This document shows positions 8,860 through 18,575 of a stretch of DNA of 47,645 bases, one piece after another. A model generated the notes under the pieces. That model saw only the letters and a program-made list of their open reading frames with translations. It searched no databases and had not been told where the DNA came from. Each line of letters opens with the position of its first letter. Position 1 is the first letter of the stretch. Position numbers and translations under genes: made by a program. Source of the stretch: Candidatus Nanohalarchaeota archaeon. Lineage in GTDB: Archaea > Nanohalarchaeota > Nanosalinia > Nanosalinales > Nanosalinaceae. The stretch is from NCBI GenBank assembly GCA_022729355.1, contig JALDAN010000002.1, forward strand, positions 1 through 47,645, in the 5' to 3' direction.

Positions 8860-10131
8860 TCACTGTTTAATTCCCAGAGCATTAAAAAGAGCTTTACGGT
8901 TTCCTGCATTCTTCGTTTCTCTTTGAAATCTGTTAGCTAATCTATCTGATGGCAACTCTCCTTTTTCGACTCGTTCCTTCAAGATCTCCATATAATTTTC
9001 TGAATCTATTCCATAGATCTCCAATCCTTCAGAGGCCTTTTCTATCTCCTTGAGAAGCATGTTTTCACTTTCTTCAAGAACACCTTCAGGACTATAAAAT
9101 TCTCCTTCCAGTCCGTGTCTCATGGCCTGTTCTCTATTATGATTAACTTTCTCGATGTCAAGAAGTTGTTCGCTTGAATCTATAGCGTAAAGTAAACGGC
9201 CTATACAGAATGCATGAACTGCTACATCTTCTCTTACTGACGGCTGAGTCGACGCTATACGTGACTCAACGATTAAATCATTCTCGCTGAATTTTATTCG
9301 GGAATCCTTCCAGAAATGCGCAATGTTTTTCTCCAGAATACTTTCTTCATACTCTATGACTTCGGGCCAGGCCTCAACACGCTCTAGATAATCTCTCATC
9401 GAGTCGAAGTAGCTATCCAGACGTCCTATATCAATCTCATCTGTACTATGTGATTTCTCCCAGAGAATCATCCGTAAATCTGAGAGGCCTGTATCCCTGC
9501 CATCAAGAAATCTGGCGTTCCCGGACAACGCTGAAATATAGGGAGATATCATGTATATGTAATTTGCTTTACTAACTGCATCCTCAAAGGAAGAGGCCTC
9601 GATATTAGTGTGTAAAGCTGATATAAGACTTGCCGCTCTTGCATCGCCTACGTCTATCTCGTTCTTATCTCCTAACTTTACGGTTTCATCATTTCTGAAA
9701 TATCTGTTTATTTTCTTCAAAGAAGGTTTCTGACTTAATTCAAGCTTTTCAAGTTCTCTGAAAGGATTTGTGCCGCTTCTGAGTAAGAAAAGATTTCTGT
9801 CCAGAGCTTCTTCCCTAAGTTTTTTCTCTTTCTCACTTATTTCCTGTTCAAGTTGTTTAAACGAACTCAATGCCAGTGCATCTGTAGCTATCTCGATGGA
9901 GTCTGCTGCGAGTTCTTGCTTGCAGAAATCAAGAGAGTCAAGGATTTCATTCCGCTTCTCCAAATCCTGTAAATGCTGCCGTTCTTCAACGAGAAAATAC
10001 TCTGTTTCCACTCCAACCTTCACAGTCGAGTCATCCTTCCTGAATTTCCTCTCATTATCAAACAGCTTCTCAACTTCATTCGAAAAGCACGATTCAGTGC
10101 TGTTTTCAGAACCTTCGTTAACAGATGCCAC
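8860..10131 (-). CDS. GCS2-family glutamate-cysteine ligase-like protein
   Basis: VGVETEYFLVEE..ELAADSIEIATDAL..SALHTNIEAS..ISPYISALSGNARFLDGRDTGLSDLR; GTG start. Confidence 0.85.
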   Translation of the reverse strand: MASVNEGSENSTESCFSNEVEKLFDNERKFRKDDSTVKVGVETEYFLVEERQHLQDLEKRNEILDSLDFCKQELAADSIEIATDALALSSFKQLEQEISEKEKKLREEALDRNLFLLRSGTNPFRELEKLELSQKPSLKKINRYFRNDETVKLGDKNEIDVGDARAASLISALHTNIEASSFEDAVSKANYIYMISPYISALSGNARFLDGRDTGLSDLRMILWEKSHSTDEIDIGRLDSYFDSMRDYLERVEAWPEVIEYEESILEKNIAHFWKDSRIKFSENDLIVESRIASTQPSVREDVAVHAFCIGRLLYAIDSSEQLLDIEKVNHNREQAMRHGLEGEFYSPEGVLEESENMLLKEIEKASEGLEIYGIDSENYMEILKERVEKGELPSDRLANRFQRETKNAGNRKALFNALGIKQ

Positions 10132-10135
10132 TTCT

Positions 10136-10152
10136 AGTCAATTCCACTTGAT
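10136..10152. promoter_or_regulatory. Putative operator C: AGTCAATTCCACTTGAT just upstream of the GCS2 start
   Basis: 16-nt AGTCAATTCCACTTGA identical to operator B (reverse strand); lies between TTTTAAAG TATA-like element (about 10155-10162) and GTG start. Confidence 0.7.
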
Positions 10153-10240
10153 TCTTTTAAAGCTTACAGGTTCGGCATCAATTTCTCATCAATGATTTGT
10201 ATAAACGTGAAGTTCCAAAATATTTTACAGTGTTACAGCT

Positions 10241-11479
10241 ATGGGGCTGCTAGACAGTATCAAGGAAGCAATCGGAGGACAGAAACAGGAAGAAATAGAT
10301 GTTGAACTGAAGGACGCAGGTGAACTCTTCCGTGAAAGAAAGGCCTATGAAATAGAGGAAGCACGTGAAGAGGCATCCGAGATAATAGAGAAGACACAAG
10401 GCCTCGTAGACGAACTTGAAGATGCTCTTGAAGAACTGAAAGGATATGAAGATAAGAAAGGAATCCAGGCCGTAGAGGATGTGGCGGAGAACTTCTACAG
10501 ATCGAGAAAAGAAATAGTCAGAGAATTTGAGGCCTCGGAAGATGTGGAGGAGCATTTCCAGAGGCTTGACGATATGCTTCAGGAATTCAACGATGTATCC
10601 TTGAAGGAGGGAGCAGTCATGAACAGAGTGCATAAAAGCTCCGGCGTACTTTCAGAACGAATTGAAGCTGTCATGGAGCACAGGGATGAACTGGAGGAGT
10701 TTATTCAAAAGGACTATGCAGCCGTCACACAGCTGGAAGAAGTGGAAAACGCACTGAAAGAAATAAGGAATCTTGAAGAGGAGATAGAGGAACTGGAACA
10801 GGAGATTGAAGATTTGGAAAGCAACGATATTCAGCAGGAAATAGATAATAGACAGGAAGAGCTGGAGGAATTAAAGCAGAGGCCTGAATGGAATAGAAAA
10901 CAGGAGATACTGGATAGCATCGAGGAACTTGAGCATGAGAAGTCGGAGCTGGAAAGCAAGCATTCACGCAATGCATCTGTAGTAGAGAGAGGCCTCAAGA
11001 AGCTTCTATACAACATAAGGAATCAGGGTCTGAGCTTCCAGGGAGATACAGTTGTCTTGGAGGCGATCAGAGACGAAAAATTTGGAGAAGTAAGAGATCC
11101 TGCTGAAAACCTTGAAGAAGCGCTTGAAGCGATAAAGAAAGAGGATATACTGGGTGAAAGACAGCTCTCCAAGTTCTCAGGAGCTGTCGAGGCCTTTGAA
11201 GATTTCGAGCATGAACGTGAAAGGATTCAGCAAATAAATTCAGAGATAAAAGAACTTGAAAAAGAGCTTGACGGTCTGGATATAACTGATGAAAAGAAAG
11301 GAGTGGAGAACAGAATTGAAGGACTTAAACATGAGAAAGATGAGCAGAAGGATAAACTGGAGATGATTGAAAGAAATCTTGGTGAAGCGGAGAAAGATCT
11401 GGAGGCCTCAATCGATAACTTAGAGGAGTATCTTGACGATGCACTGAATGCCGATGTCTCTATAAACAGTCGGGATTAA
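10241..11479 (+). CDS. long coiled-coil protein
   Basis: 412 aa heptad-rich Glu/Lys/Leu protein. Confidence 0.75.
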   Translation: MGLLDSIKEAIGGQKQEEIDVELKDAGELFRERKAYEIEEAREEASEIIEKTQGLVDELEDALEELKGYEDKKGIQAVEDVAENFYRSRKEIVREFEASEDVEEHFQRLDDMLQEFNDVSLKEGAVMNRVHKSSGVLSERIEAVMEHRDELEEFIQKDYAAVTQLEEVENALKEIRNLEEEIEELEQEIEDLESNDIQQEIDNRQEELEELKQRPEWNRKQEILDSIEELEHEKSELESKHSRNASVVERGLKKLLYNIRNQGLSFQGDTVVLEAIRDEKFGEVRDPAENLEEALEAIKKEDILGERQLSKFSGAVEAFEDFEHERERIQQINSEIKELEKELDGLDITDEKKGVENRIEGLKHEKDEQKDKLEMIERNLGEAEKDLEASIDNLEEYLDDALNADVSINSRD

Positions 11480-11506
11480 AAGAACACTTTCCTTAATACA
11501 GACTAT

Positions 11507-11713
11507 ATGTTTAACTGGTTTCAGGAGCTTCCTGAGAAGAAGAAAAAGATAATCGGCGGTGCCGGTATAACTGTTGTAATTGGGTCCTGGCTCGTTGTTC
11601 CGCTTGTAGCCAAGATTTTCTATGATATATCAAGTATAGATGTCGCAATGGCTCTAACATTCTTCTACGCAGTCCTCTGGTTCGCTCACAAGGCCTACAG
11701 GAAATATAAATAA
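11507..11713 (+). CDS. small membrane protein
   Basis: 68 aa with two hydrophobic segments. Confidence 0.6.
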   Translation: MFNWFQELPEKKKKIIGGAGITVVIGSWLVVPLVAKIFYDISSIDVAMALTFFYAVLWFAHKAYRKYK

Positions 11714-11741
11714 AAAGAGAAAAATTCGGAAAGAAAGGTGT

Positions 11742-13517
11742 TCAGGTGAACATATCCTTCCCTTTCTCAACGTTATTCCTGTAATGCTCTATCGCTTTCT
11801 CGACAGGCCTCTCTTCCTCCATGTCAACGCCTGCGATCTTCAATGCATCTATCGGGTATTCTGAGGAGCCTGTCTTCAGGAAATCGATGTAGTCCTCAGG
11901 TCCTTCCTGGATAATTTTCTCTACAAGCGTCTCTGCTGCACTGATGCCGGTGGAGTACTGGAAGACGTAGAAGTTGTAGTAGAAATGCGGGATACGCATC
12001 CACTCCTTCCTGATACGATCATCGACATCTGCAGGCCTGTAAAACTCTTCCTTAAGGCCTCCATACATCTCGTTCAGCTTCTTCGAGTTCAGTGCTTCCC
12101 CTTCCTCCACTTCCTCATGCACATGCTGTTCGAAGTCAGCAAACATTGTCTGTCTGAACAGTGTGGTCCTGAAGTTCTCCAGATAATGGCTCAAAGCATG
12201 CCTCCGTATCTCCTCCGGAGCATTCTCCAAAAGATAACGAGTCAGCAAGGCCTCATTCACTGTGGAAGCAACTTCTGCAACGAAAATCTTGTAATCTCCG
12301 TAGATGTAAGGCTGATTCTCTGTCGTGAAGTATGAATGCATGGAGTGTCCGAGTTCATGTGCCAGTGTATACATCGAGTTGACATCGTCTTGGTAATTAA
12401 GCAGGATGTACGGCATGGAATCATATGTTCCTCCGGAGTATGCTCCTGAGCGCTTCCCACGGTTCTCGTAGACATCAACCCAATCGTTCTCAAGGCCTTC
12501 ACGCATCACCTTTTGGTACTCATCGCCGAGCGGAGCAACAGCCTCCAGAATGTACTCCTTCGCATCCTCGTAACTGACTTCCGGCTCCTCGGAAGTAGCC
12601 ACAGGCATGTAAACATCCTGCATACCCAGTTCATCTACTTCAAGCACGTTCTGCTTCAATTCCAGATGATCATGTAAGGCATCAAGATTATCATGCACGG
12701 CATCAACAAGATTATCGTATACTTCAACAGGGATATTCGAGCTGAACAGTGAGGCCTTCCTTGCTGATTCGTAATCTCTTATCTCGGCCATCTTCACGTT
12801 CCTTTTCACGTTTTTCTGGAAAGTGGATGTAACAGTGTTTGTAACCGTCTCTATTCTGTCGTAGAACGTCTGATATACTTCTGTACGGAACTCTCTGTCC
12901 TCGTTCTTCAGGAACTTCGTGAAGTTGCTCTGAGTGATTTCAACGTTCTCACCTTCAGGAGTCTCAACTTCCGGAAACGTCATATCGGCGTTCATCAACA
13001 TCCTGTATGCGTCGTCAGGAGCATCAAGCACATCTCCAAGAGATGAAACAAGCTTCTCCTCACTCTTAGACAACGTATGCGGAGTGAACCGCAGAACATT
13101 GTCAAAGTAATGCCTGTATACTTCAAGGCCTTCCTCTTCATCGATCAGTTCATCAATACGCTCTCTGCCGGCGTCCTGGATCTCTGGCTGTATAAAGCTG
13201 ACAGCTGAAGAGAACTCGGAATACAGTGTAGAGGCCTTTGATTTCATCGCCTGATACTCCTGTTCTCTTGTATCCTGATCGTAACGCATCCTTGCGTAGG
13301 CAGAAAGATCCTTGATCTCCCGCTTCACTTCTTCACGAAGTTTCAGTACTTCAAGCAACGTTTCTCCTGACTCAGTGACCCTGCCCTGGAATCTTTCGAA
13401 CTCATCCAGTCTTTCAGAGGCCTGTTCAAAGCTTTCATGCCAGGCCTCGTCGCTTTCAAACATTTTTTCTAGATCCCATTTGTATTCGTCTTCTATATCT
13501 TTTCTCTCCTTTACCAT
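11742..13517 (-). CDS. pepF: oligoendopeptidase F (M3 family)
   Basis: TLAHELGHSMHSYFTTENQPYIYGDYKIFVAEVASTVNEALL. Confidence 0.95.
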   Translation of the reverse strand: MVKERKDIEDEYKWDLEKMFESDEAWHESFEQASERLDEFERFQGRVTESGETLLEVLKLREEVKREIKDLSAYARMRYDQDTREQEYQAMKSKASTLYSEFSSAVSFIQPEIQDAGRERIDELIDEEEGLEVYRHYFDNVLRFTPHTLSKSEEKLVSSLGDVLDAPDDAYRMLMNADMTFPEVETPEGENVEITQSNFTKFLKNEDREFRTEVYQTFYDRIETVTNTVTSTFQKNVKRNVKMAEIRDYESARKASLFSSNIPVEVYDNLVDAVHDNLDALHDHLELKQNVLEVDELGMQDVYMPVATSEEPEVSYEDAKEYILEAVAPLGDEYQKVMREGLENDWVDVYENRGKRSGAYSGGTYDSMPYILLNYQDDVNSMYTLAHELGHSMHSYFTTENQPYIYGDYKIFVAEVASTVNEALLTRYLLENAPEEIRRHALSHYLENFRTTLFRQTMFADFEQHVHEEVEEGEALNSKKLNEMYGGLKEEFYRPADVDDRIRKEWMRIPHFYYNFYVFQYSTGISAAETLVEKIIQEGPEDYIDFLKTGSSEYPIDALKIAGVDMEEERPVEKAIEHYRNNVEKGKDMFT

Positions 13518-13622
13518 AGTTAATTTTTGGAAGGCCTAGAGATAAAAGAGATTTCCAGAAACTCGTCAAAAGAATCTAAAACAGTTCATCCAGCAAATGT
13601 ATCTACAGGTGACTGAATAATT

Positions 13623-14417
13623 ATGAGTGAGATACCGGAGCTAGGCCTTGGAACATGGCAGAACACAGATAGAGAAGAATGCGTAAACTCTGTAAAAACA
13701 GCGTTGAACATAGGATACAGACACATAGATACAGCACAGGTCTACGGCAACGAAGAGGAAGTCGGAGAAGGCCTTGAAAAAGCAGAAGTGGATAGAGAAG
13801 ACTATTTCCTGGCATCCAAGGTATGGATAGATCAACTGGATCCTGAAAACGTCAAGGCCTCTACAGAGAAGTCGCTGGAGAAGCTTGGAGTGGACTTCAT
13901 TGATCTGATGTATATTCACTGGCCTGCCGGTGATTACAGTCCACAGGAGACTTTGAAGGCCTTCAAGGAGCTTATACATAGCAGAGATATCAGGAGTATC
14001 GGTGTCAGCAACTTCACACCGGAACAACTGGAAAAGGCTATGGAGATTGCTCCACGCCACATAATCTCAAATCAGGTTGAAATGCATCCTCTTCTGCAGC
14101 AGGAAGAGTTACTGGAGAAATGCAGAGAACACGGTATAACTCTCGTGGCTTACTCTCCTCTGGCACGTGGCGAAGTATTCAACGTCCCTGAACTTAAGGA
14201 TATTGCCGAGAAACACGGCGTCTCCGAGGCCCAGATCAGCCTTGCATGGCTTATGCAGAAAGAAGGCGTTGTAGCAATACCGAAGGCCTCTTCAGAGAAG
14301 CATATCAGAGATAACTATCAATCTCTTGAACTGGAGCTAGATCAGGAAGATATAGAGAAGATTGAATCCATCGATAGAGAGGAGAGAATGGTTGATCCAG
14401 AGTTCGCACCCTGGTAA
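13623..14417 (+). CDS. aldo/keto reductase
   Basis: ELGLGTWQ..GYRHIDTAQVYGNEEEVGEGL..DLMYIHWP..RSIGVSNFTPEQL. Confidence 0.95.
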   Translation: MSEIPELGLGTWQNTDREECVNSVKTALNIGYRHIDTAQVYGNEEEVGEGLEKAEVDREDYFLASKVWIDQLDPENVKASTEKSLEKLGVDFIDLMYIHWPAGDYSPQETLKAFKELIHSRDIRSIGVSNFTPEQLEKAMEIAPRHIISNQVEMHPLLQQEELLEKCREHGITLVAYSPLARGEVFNVPELKDIAEKHGVSEAQISLAWLMQKEGVVAIPKASSEKHIRDNYQSLELELDQEDIEKIESIDREERMVDPEFAPW

Positions 14418-14474
14418 AAAGGCCTCTCAACGAATAATTTTTATCTTTCATTAACGCAGTTGAATTCAAGCAAG

Positions 14475-14978
14475 ATGAAGGCGGCGATCTTTGATATAGA
14501 TGACACGCTCCTCTCCAGCAAGGAAGATGAAGAAGATGACTTCATTCAGTTGGCACGGAATCTTCTTGATAGAGCGAATGAAGATGAAGAAACACTCACT
14601 GTGTTGCTGACTGCCCGTGCAGAGGAGATAAGGGATGAGACGATCGAGAAACTGAATGAAGCCGGCATCAACTTCGACAGACTTTACATGAGGCCTGAAA
14701 ACCGTTTCGAGGTAAGAGATGAAGTATACAAGAAGAGCGTACTGGAGGATTTAAGAAGCGAAGGCCTTGATATCAGCTTTGCCGTTGACGACAAGAACTT
14801 CGTGGCCGAGATGTGGAGAGACAACAACGTCACGTGTTTGAAACTGCCTGAGAGACAGTACTTGAGAAATCGTTTCTACAGAAAGACTAGAAAACTTTAT
14901 CCTTTGCTTCCAAGGCCTCTACAGAGACTTTTCCAGAGATACTATCGTTACAGATATAGGAAAAGAATCAAGGACTAG
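14475..14978 (+). CDS. HAD superfamily phosphatase-like protein
   Basis: AIFDIDDTLL, LTARAEEIRDETIEKL, VDDK. Confidence 0.75.
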   Translation: MKAAIFDIDDTLLSSKEDEEDDFIQLARNLLDRANEDEETLTVLLTARAEEIRDETIEKLNEAGINFDRLYMRPENRFEVRDEVYKKSVLEDLRSEGLDISFAVDDKNFVAEMWRDNNVTCLKLPERQYLRNRFYRKTRKLYPLLPRPLQRLFQRYYRYRYRKRIKD

Positions 14979-15406
14979 TTTACGGGCTTTAACGGCTCTA
15001 CACGGAAGAACTGCATCCAGGCCTCTTCCTCCGATACCTGGTATCTGTAGAATACTCTGTAAATATTGTCAGGATAATCAATAAGCATTACGTCTTGATG
15101 GACTTCACCGTCTGTGTTTACTTCTATTCTGTCATCTGCTGAACCATCTCGATCCTGATCTAGATAGAAAAATGTCTCGCCGTTTCTCTCCATGAAGAAA
15201 TCTACAGATTCGTTGTAGAAATCAACTGTAACTACGTTCTGACTGGCATTCAGCTCCTCATTGATATCAAGGCTTTCGTGCTGATCCTGCAACTGCTCTG
15301 CCATGAAAAATCCTGCTGCAAAAGCTATTAGAAGGAGGCCTCCTAGCTGCAGATACTGTCGAGGACTGAAGTCTGGATCAATATACGTCAGCTTTTCCTT
15401 GATCAT
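14975..15406 (-). CDS. membrane-anchored hypothetical protein
   Basis: One N-terminal TM (LQLGGLLLIAFAAGFFMAEQL) plus extracytoplasmic domain; 4-nt convergent overlap with HAD gene. Confidence 0.6.
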   Translation of the reverse strand: MIKEKLTYIDPDFSPRQYLQLGGLLLIAFAAGFFMAEQLQDQHESLDINEELNASQNVVTVDFYNESVDFFMERNGETFFYLDQDRDGSADDRIEVNTDGEVHQDVMLIDYPDNIYRVFYRYQVSEEEAWMQFFRVEPLKPVN

Positions 15407-15438
15407 AATTCAACATGAGGCCTGTGATTCTTTAATAT

Positions 15439-15921
15439 CTAAGAGTTCCAAGGCCAGTTTTGGGCTTCAAGTACGGACTCAAGTTCTTCCATATACTCAT
15501 CAGCGTCTTCATCGTCAAACCAGCCATTCATATCTTCTTCAAGGCCTTCTCTTGAATCATTTCTGTATACTACTGCATCATCTCCATTCATGAATACAAG
15601 ATCATATCCTGCTACTCCTACTTGACGTCCGTCATAATCGTGCTCTATGATTACTCCGGCTCTATCTACGTAGCCTAGTTCAAAAACTTCTGTGCCTGTA
15701 AGAAGTTCTTCGACATCTATCCTGCCCTTCATTATGACTTCCAGGCCTGTTCCATGTGAATCCTCCCATACTTCCTCTGCAAGAGTTTTATTCAGGACTT
15801 CAGCTGTATTATCCAACTGTTGGAGTTTGTATTGTTCTCCTTGAGTATCTCTTTTCAAGAGTCCGTTATACCAACCTATTTCTCCTTCATTTGCGGTGCT
15901 AATTTTCATTTTTCTATTCAA
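15439..15921 (-). CDS. hypothetical acidic protein
   Basis: 160 aa ORF adjoining the kinase gene on the same strand. Confidence 0.6.
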   Translation of the reverse strand: MNRKMKISTANEGEIGWYNGLLKRDTQGEQYKLQQLDNTAEVLNKTLAEEVWEDSHGTGLEVIMKGRIDVEELLTGTEVFELGYVDRAGVIIEHDYDGRQVGVAGYDLVFMNGDDAVVYRNDSREGLEEDMNGWFDDEDADEYMEELESVLEAQNWPWNS

Positions 15922-17337
15922 TCACCAGAAACTGTGTCTACTATCTAGTCTGATCACGAATTCTGCACCTCCTTCTTCAGATTCTCCTGCTTCAATGCCT
16001 TTACCGTATGCTTCAGCTATTTCGCTTGCTAGCCAGGTGCCGAGGCCTGTTCCATCAGATTCTTCCCCTTTGTCACCTTTGGTGAAGCTGAAATCTTCCG
16101 GCAGGCCTTCTCCATCATCTGAGACATATAGTTCCACAGAATCGTCGTTTTTTTCTGCACCTATTGTTACTGTTTCAACTTGGTCTGGGTGTACTATTGC
16201 ATTTTCAACCAAGTTTGAAAGAGCCTGATTTAACAATGGTCCGGCCTGAACAGGGTAGCTTTCGTCGTTTTCCAGTTCTGTCTGTATTTCGATTCCACGG
16301 CTTTCTGCTAGGTGTGAGGTATGGTCTAGTACTTCTTCTACTGTGTCTTCGAGATTTATCTCTTTTCTTTCGGCTTTTGGATCGTTTTTTAGAAGGTCTC
16401 TGACTCCATGTAGAAGCTGGTTGCTTTTTTCAGCGCATTCCTGTATCGTATCTACATATTCTTGCTGTTCATCGTCAAGGTCCGTACCCTGTAAGATCTC
16501 GATAAATCCTGTCAAGGTCTGTATATCATTTCCTACGTCGTGCCTCAACATTGAATTAAGAAGCTCTCGCCTTTGCTCCATCTCTTTCTTTTCCGTTATG
16601 TCGTTGCTTACAGCTATCAAGTATTTGATATTGCCATTCTGATCTGTTATAGGTGACAATGTCTGGTCAATCCAGTATTCTTCTCCATCTCTATCCTCTT
16701 TCAGTATCTCACCGTGCCAGATTTCATCGGAATCTAAATTACTGCAAAACTCTTCATAAAATTCCTCTCCATCTTCATCTGCAGTGATTATCGAAGGATC
16801 TTCTCCAAGTAATTCATCTTGACTGTATCCTGTGGCTTCCTCCATTGCCTCATTTACATAAATAATATTGCACTCGCTATCTAAAACTTTGACTGCATGT
16901 CCTGCATTATCGAGGCCTGCTTTAAGCATTGATAACTCTTCTTCTGCTCTATGCTTAATTGCAGCATTTTCTACACGGTTAGAGAGTTTTTCAATACTTC
17001 TTGAACTGCTTTTAGTTACATAGTCTTCTGCGCCTGACTGCAAGGCCTCAACAGCGATCTCTTCGCTGCCTTGACCCGTGAACATAATAAATGGGACGTC
17101 ATACTCTGAATTAATCTCATCCAAGAGCTCCAATCCGTCCATATCTGGCATACAGTAATCGGATACTACTGCTCCAATACTGCTATCTGATTCAAGCCTG
17201 TCTAGAGCCTCCTCAGCAGATGTCACATACTCTGTAACTAAATAATCAGATCTACTCTCTAGCTGATTGGCTGCAAGCTCTGCATGCATCTCACTGTCAT
17301 CTACCACAAGAGCATATATCTCATCTGTAAAGCTCAT
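15922..17337 (-). CDS. REC-PAS-histidine kinase hybrid (haloarchaeal type)
   Basis: VVSDYCMPDMDGLELL receiver; PAS EATGYSQDELLGEDPSII; H-box LRHDVGNDI; N-box NLVENAIVH. Confidence 0.9.
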   Translation of the reverse strand: MSFTDEIYALVVDDSEMHAELAANQLESRSDYLVTEYVTSAEEALDRLESDSSIGAVVSDYCMPDMDGLELLDEINSEYDVPFIMFTGQGSEEIAVEALQSGAEDYVTKSSSRSIEKLSNRVENAAIKHRAEEELSMLKAGLDNAGHAVKVLDSECNIIYVNEAMEEATGYSQDELLGEDPSIITADEDGEEFYEEFCSNLDSDEIWHGEILKEDRDGEEYWIDQTLSPITDQNGNIKYLIAVSNDITEKKEMEQRRELLNSMLRHDVGNDIQTLTGFIEILQGTDLDDEQQEYVDTIQECAEKSNQLLHGVRDLLKNDPKAERKEINLEDTVEEVLDHTSHLAESRGIEIQTELENDESYPVQAGPLLNQALSNLVENAIVHPDQVETVTIGAEKNDDSVELYVSDDGEGLPEDFSFTKGDKGEESDGTGLGTWLASEIAEAYGKGIEAGESEEGGAEFVIRLDSRHSFW

Positions 17338-17460
17338 TTAACCTATTAATACACCAACCTTTAACCCTACAAATAGAATGATAACTATTATAAATCTGTT
17401 ACGACTATAAAGAAGTTACTTCTCAGTTACTTCAATATAAAGAATTGAAGTTTAGAATAT

Positions 17461-17534
17461 GCGGTTGCCGGGATTTGAACCCGGGTCGTTGGCTCGAGAA
17501 GCCAACATGATTGGCCGGACTACACCACAACCGC
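17461..17534 (-). tRNA. tRNA-Glu (anticodon CTC)
   Basis: Reverse complement GCGGTTG...TTGGC-TTCTCGA-GCCAA...CCGGG-TTTGAAT-CCCGG-CAACCGC. Confidence 0.93.
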
Positions 17535-17649
17535 GCTGTAAGAAGAATAGTAGAGTGTAAGCTTTTTGAATAAAAGGCCTGACCAAAAAAATTCTCTAAA
17601 ACAATGCTACGCCTTTTGATTTAAGAATATCAGTTACTATCAGCCATAT

Positions 17650-18012
17650 ATGGATCTCGAGAAGTTTATACCAAATGATTATGGACAGCTTGAAAACTCT
17701 GATCTAGCTCTCTCAGAAGGCCGAATCGCCCGACTACTAAGGGAAAGAATGGATGACACTCAGACACTTGACGGAGACGTACCACACGTCATTAACTGCG
17801 TGCTATCCGAACTACTTGAGGAGATAATCGACGGCACACTTGATGAAGCAGAATACATGGCCAAAGTAAAGGAATCACATCTTCGCGTAGCACTGAGAGA
17901 AGTAGAAATAAAGGAACAATATAATGCACGTACGGAGGCCTTCATAGAAGAACTAAGAAGCATCTCAGATGAAATGGAGAGGACGGCAGAACGCCTAGAG
18001 GCCGAAAAATAA
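17650..18012 (+). CDS. hypothetical helical protein
   Basis: 120 aa ORF, predominantly helical. Confidence 0.6.
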   Translation: MDLEKFIPNDYGQLENSDLALSEGRIARLLRERMDDTQTLDGDVPHVINCVLSELLEEIIDGTLDEAEYMAKVKESHLRVALREVEIKEQYNARTEAFIEELRSISDEMERTAERLEAEK

Positions 18013-18062
18013 AGGCCTCACATCAATTACTTTTTAATCAGTTACAGCCCAGAAACTTGTCT

Positions 18063-18287
18063 ATGGAAGATATGAATCAAATTGATCTGGCAACATACGT
18101 ATTGATTATAGTTGGAGCGCTCAACTGGGGGCTTGAAGGCCTTGGAAGCTTCGCAGACATGGATCTTAACGTAGTTGAACTTATCGGAGTAGCTGTCGGA
18201 GTAGACTTTCTGGCGCCAGCAGTATACATGCTTGTAGGAATCGCAGGCCTCTACCAGGTATACTTCGGATACCAGAACCATCAGTAA
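18063..18287 (+). CDS. DUF378 family membrane protein
   Basis: ATYVLIIVGALNWGLEGL..VYMLVGIAGLYQVYFGY. Confidence 0.85.
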   Translation: MEDMNQIDLATYVLIIVGALNWGLEGLGSFADMDLNVVELIGVAVGVDFLAPAVYMLVGIAGLYQVYFGYQNHQ

Positions 18288-18313
18288 ACTTTGAAAGACT
18301 CTCTGGAGGCCTT

Positions 18314-18499
18314 TCATTCATTCTTCTTTTTCTCGTCTTCTTTCCCTGACTGCTGTTCCTGGAGTTCGCTTATCTTCTCGAACTGTTCCTGGATGTCGCT
18401 TGCCTGTGAGTAAATGCTGTACTGGAAGTAAAGTAGCATAGCTCCTGCGCCTAGAATAAAGCCGACTGCGAAGAGGCCTATGTAGATGAGTGAGGACAT
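18314..18499 (-). CDS. small single-TM protein with charged tail
   Basis: YIGLFAVGFILGAGAMLLYFQYSIYSQASDIQEQFEK. Confidence 0.6.
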   Translation of the reverse strand: MSSLIYIGLFAVGFILGAGAMLLYFQYSIYSQASDIQEQFEKISELQEQQSGKEDEKKKNE

Positions 18500-18519
18500 A
18501 GTTCCTGTTTAGTAATCTA

Positions 18520-18535
18520 AAGGGATAAATCCCTT
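18520..18535. promoter_or_regulatory. AAGGGAT-AA-ATCCCTT palindrome between divergent small-TM gene and sod
   Basis: Perfect 7-bp arms, 2-nt spacer, in the intergenic region. Confidence 0.5.
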
Positions 18536-18575
18536 GCCCTTCCAACTAATTATTAGAGGTGAATAAATTTTTTCT

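Noticed and set aside
9770-10195. Plus-strand 141-aa ORF inside the GCS2 gene
   Set aside because: Antisense to a clearly conserved coding region; low-complexity Ser-rich translation typical of shadow ORFs.
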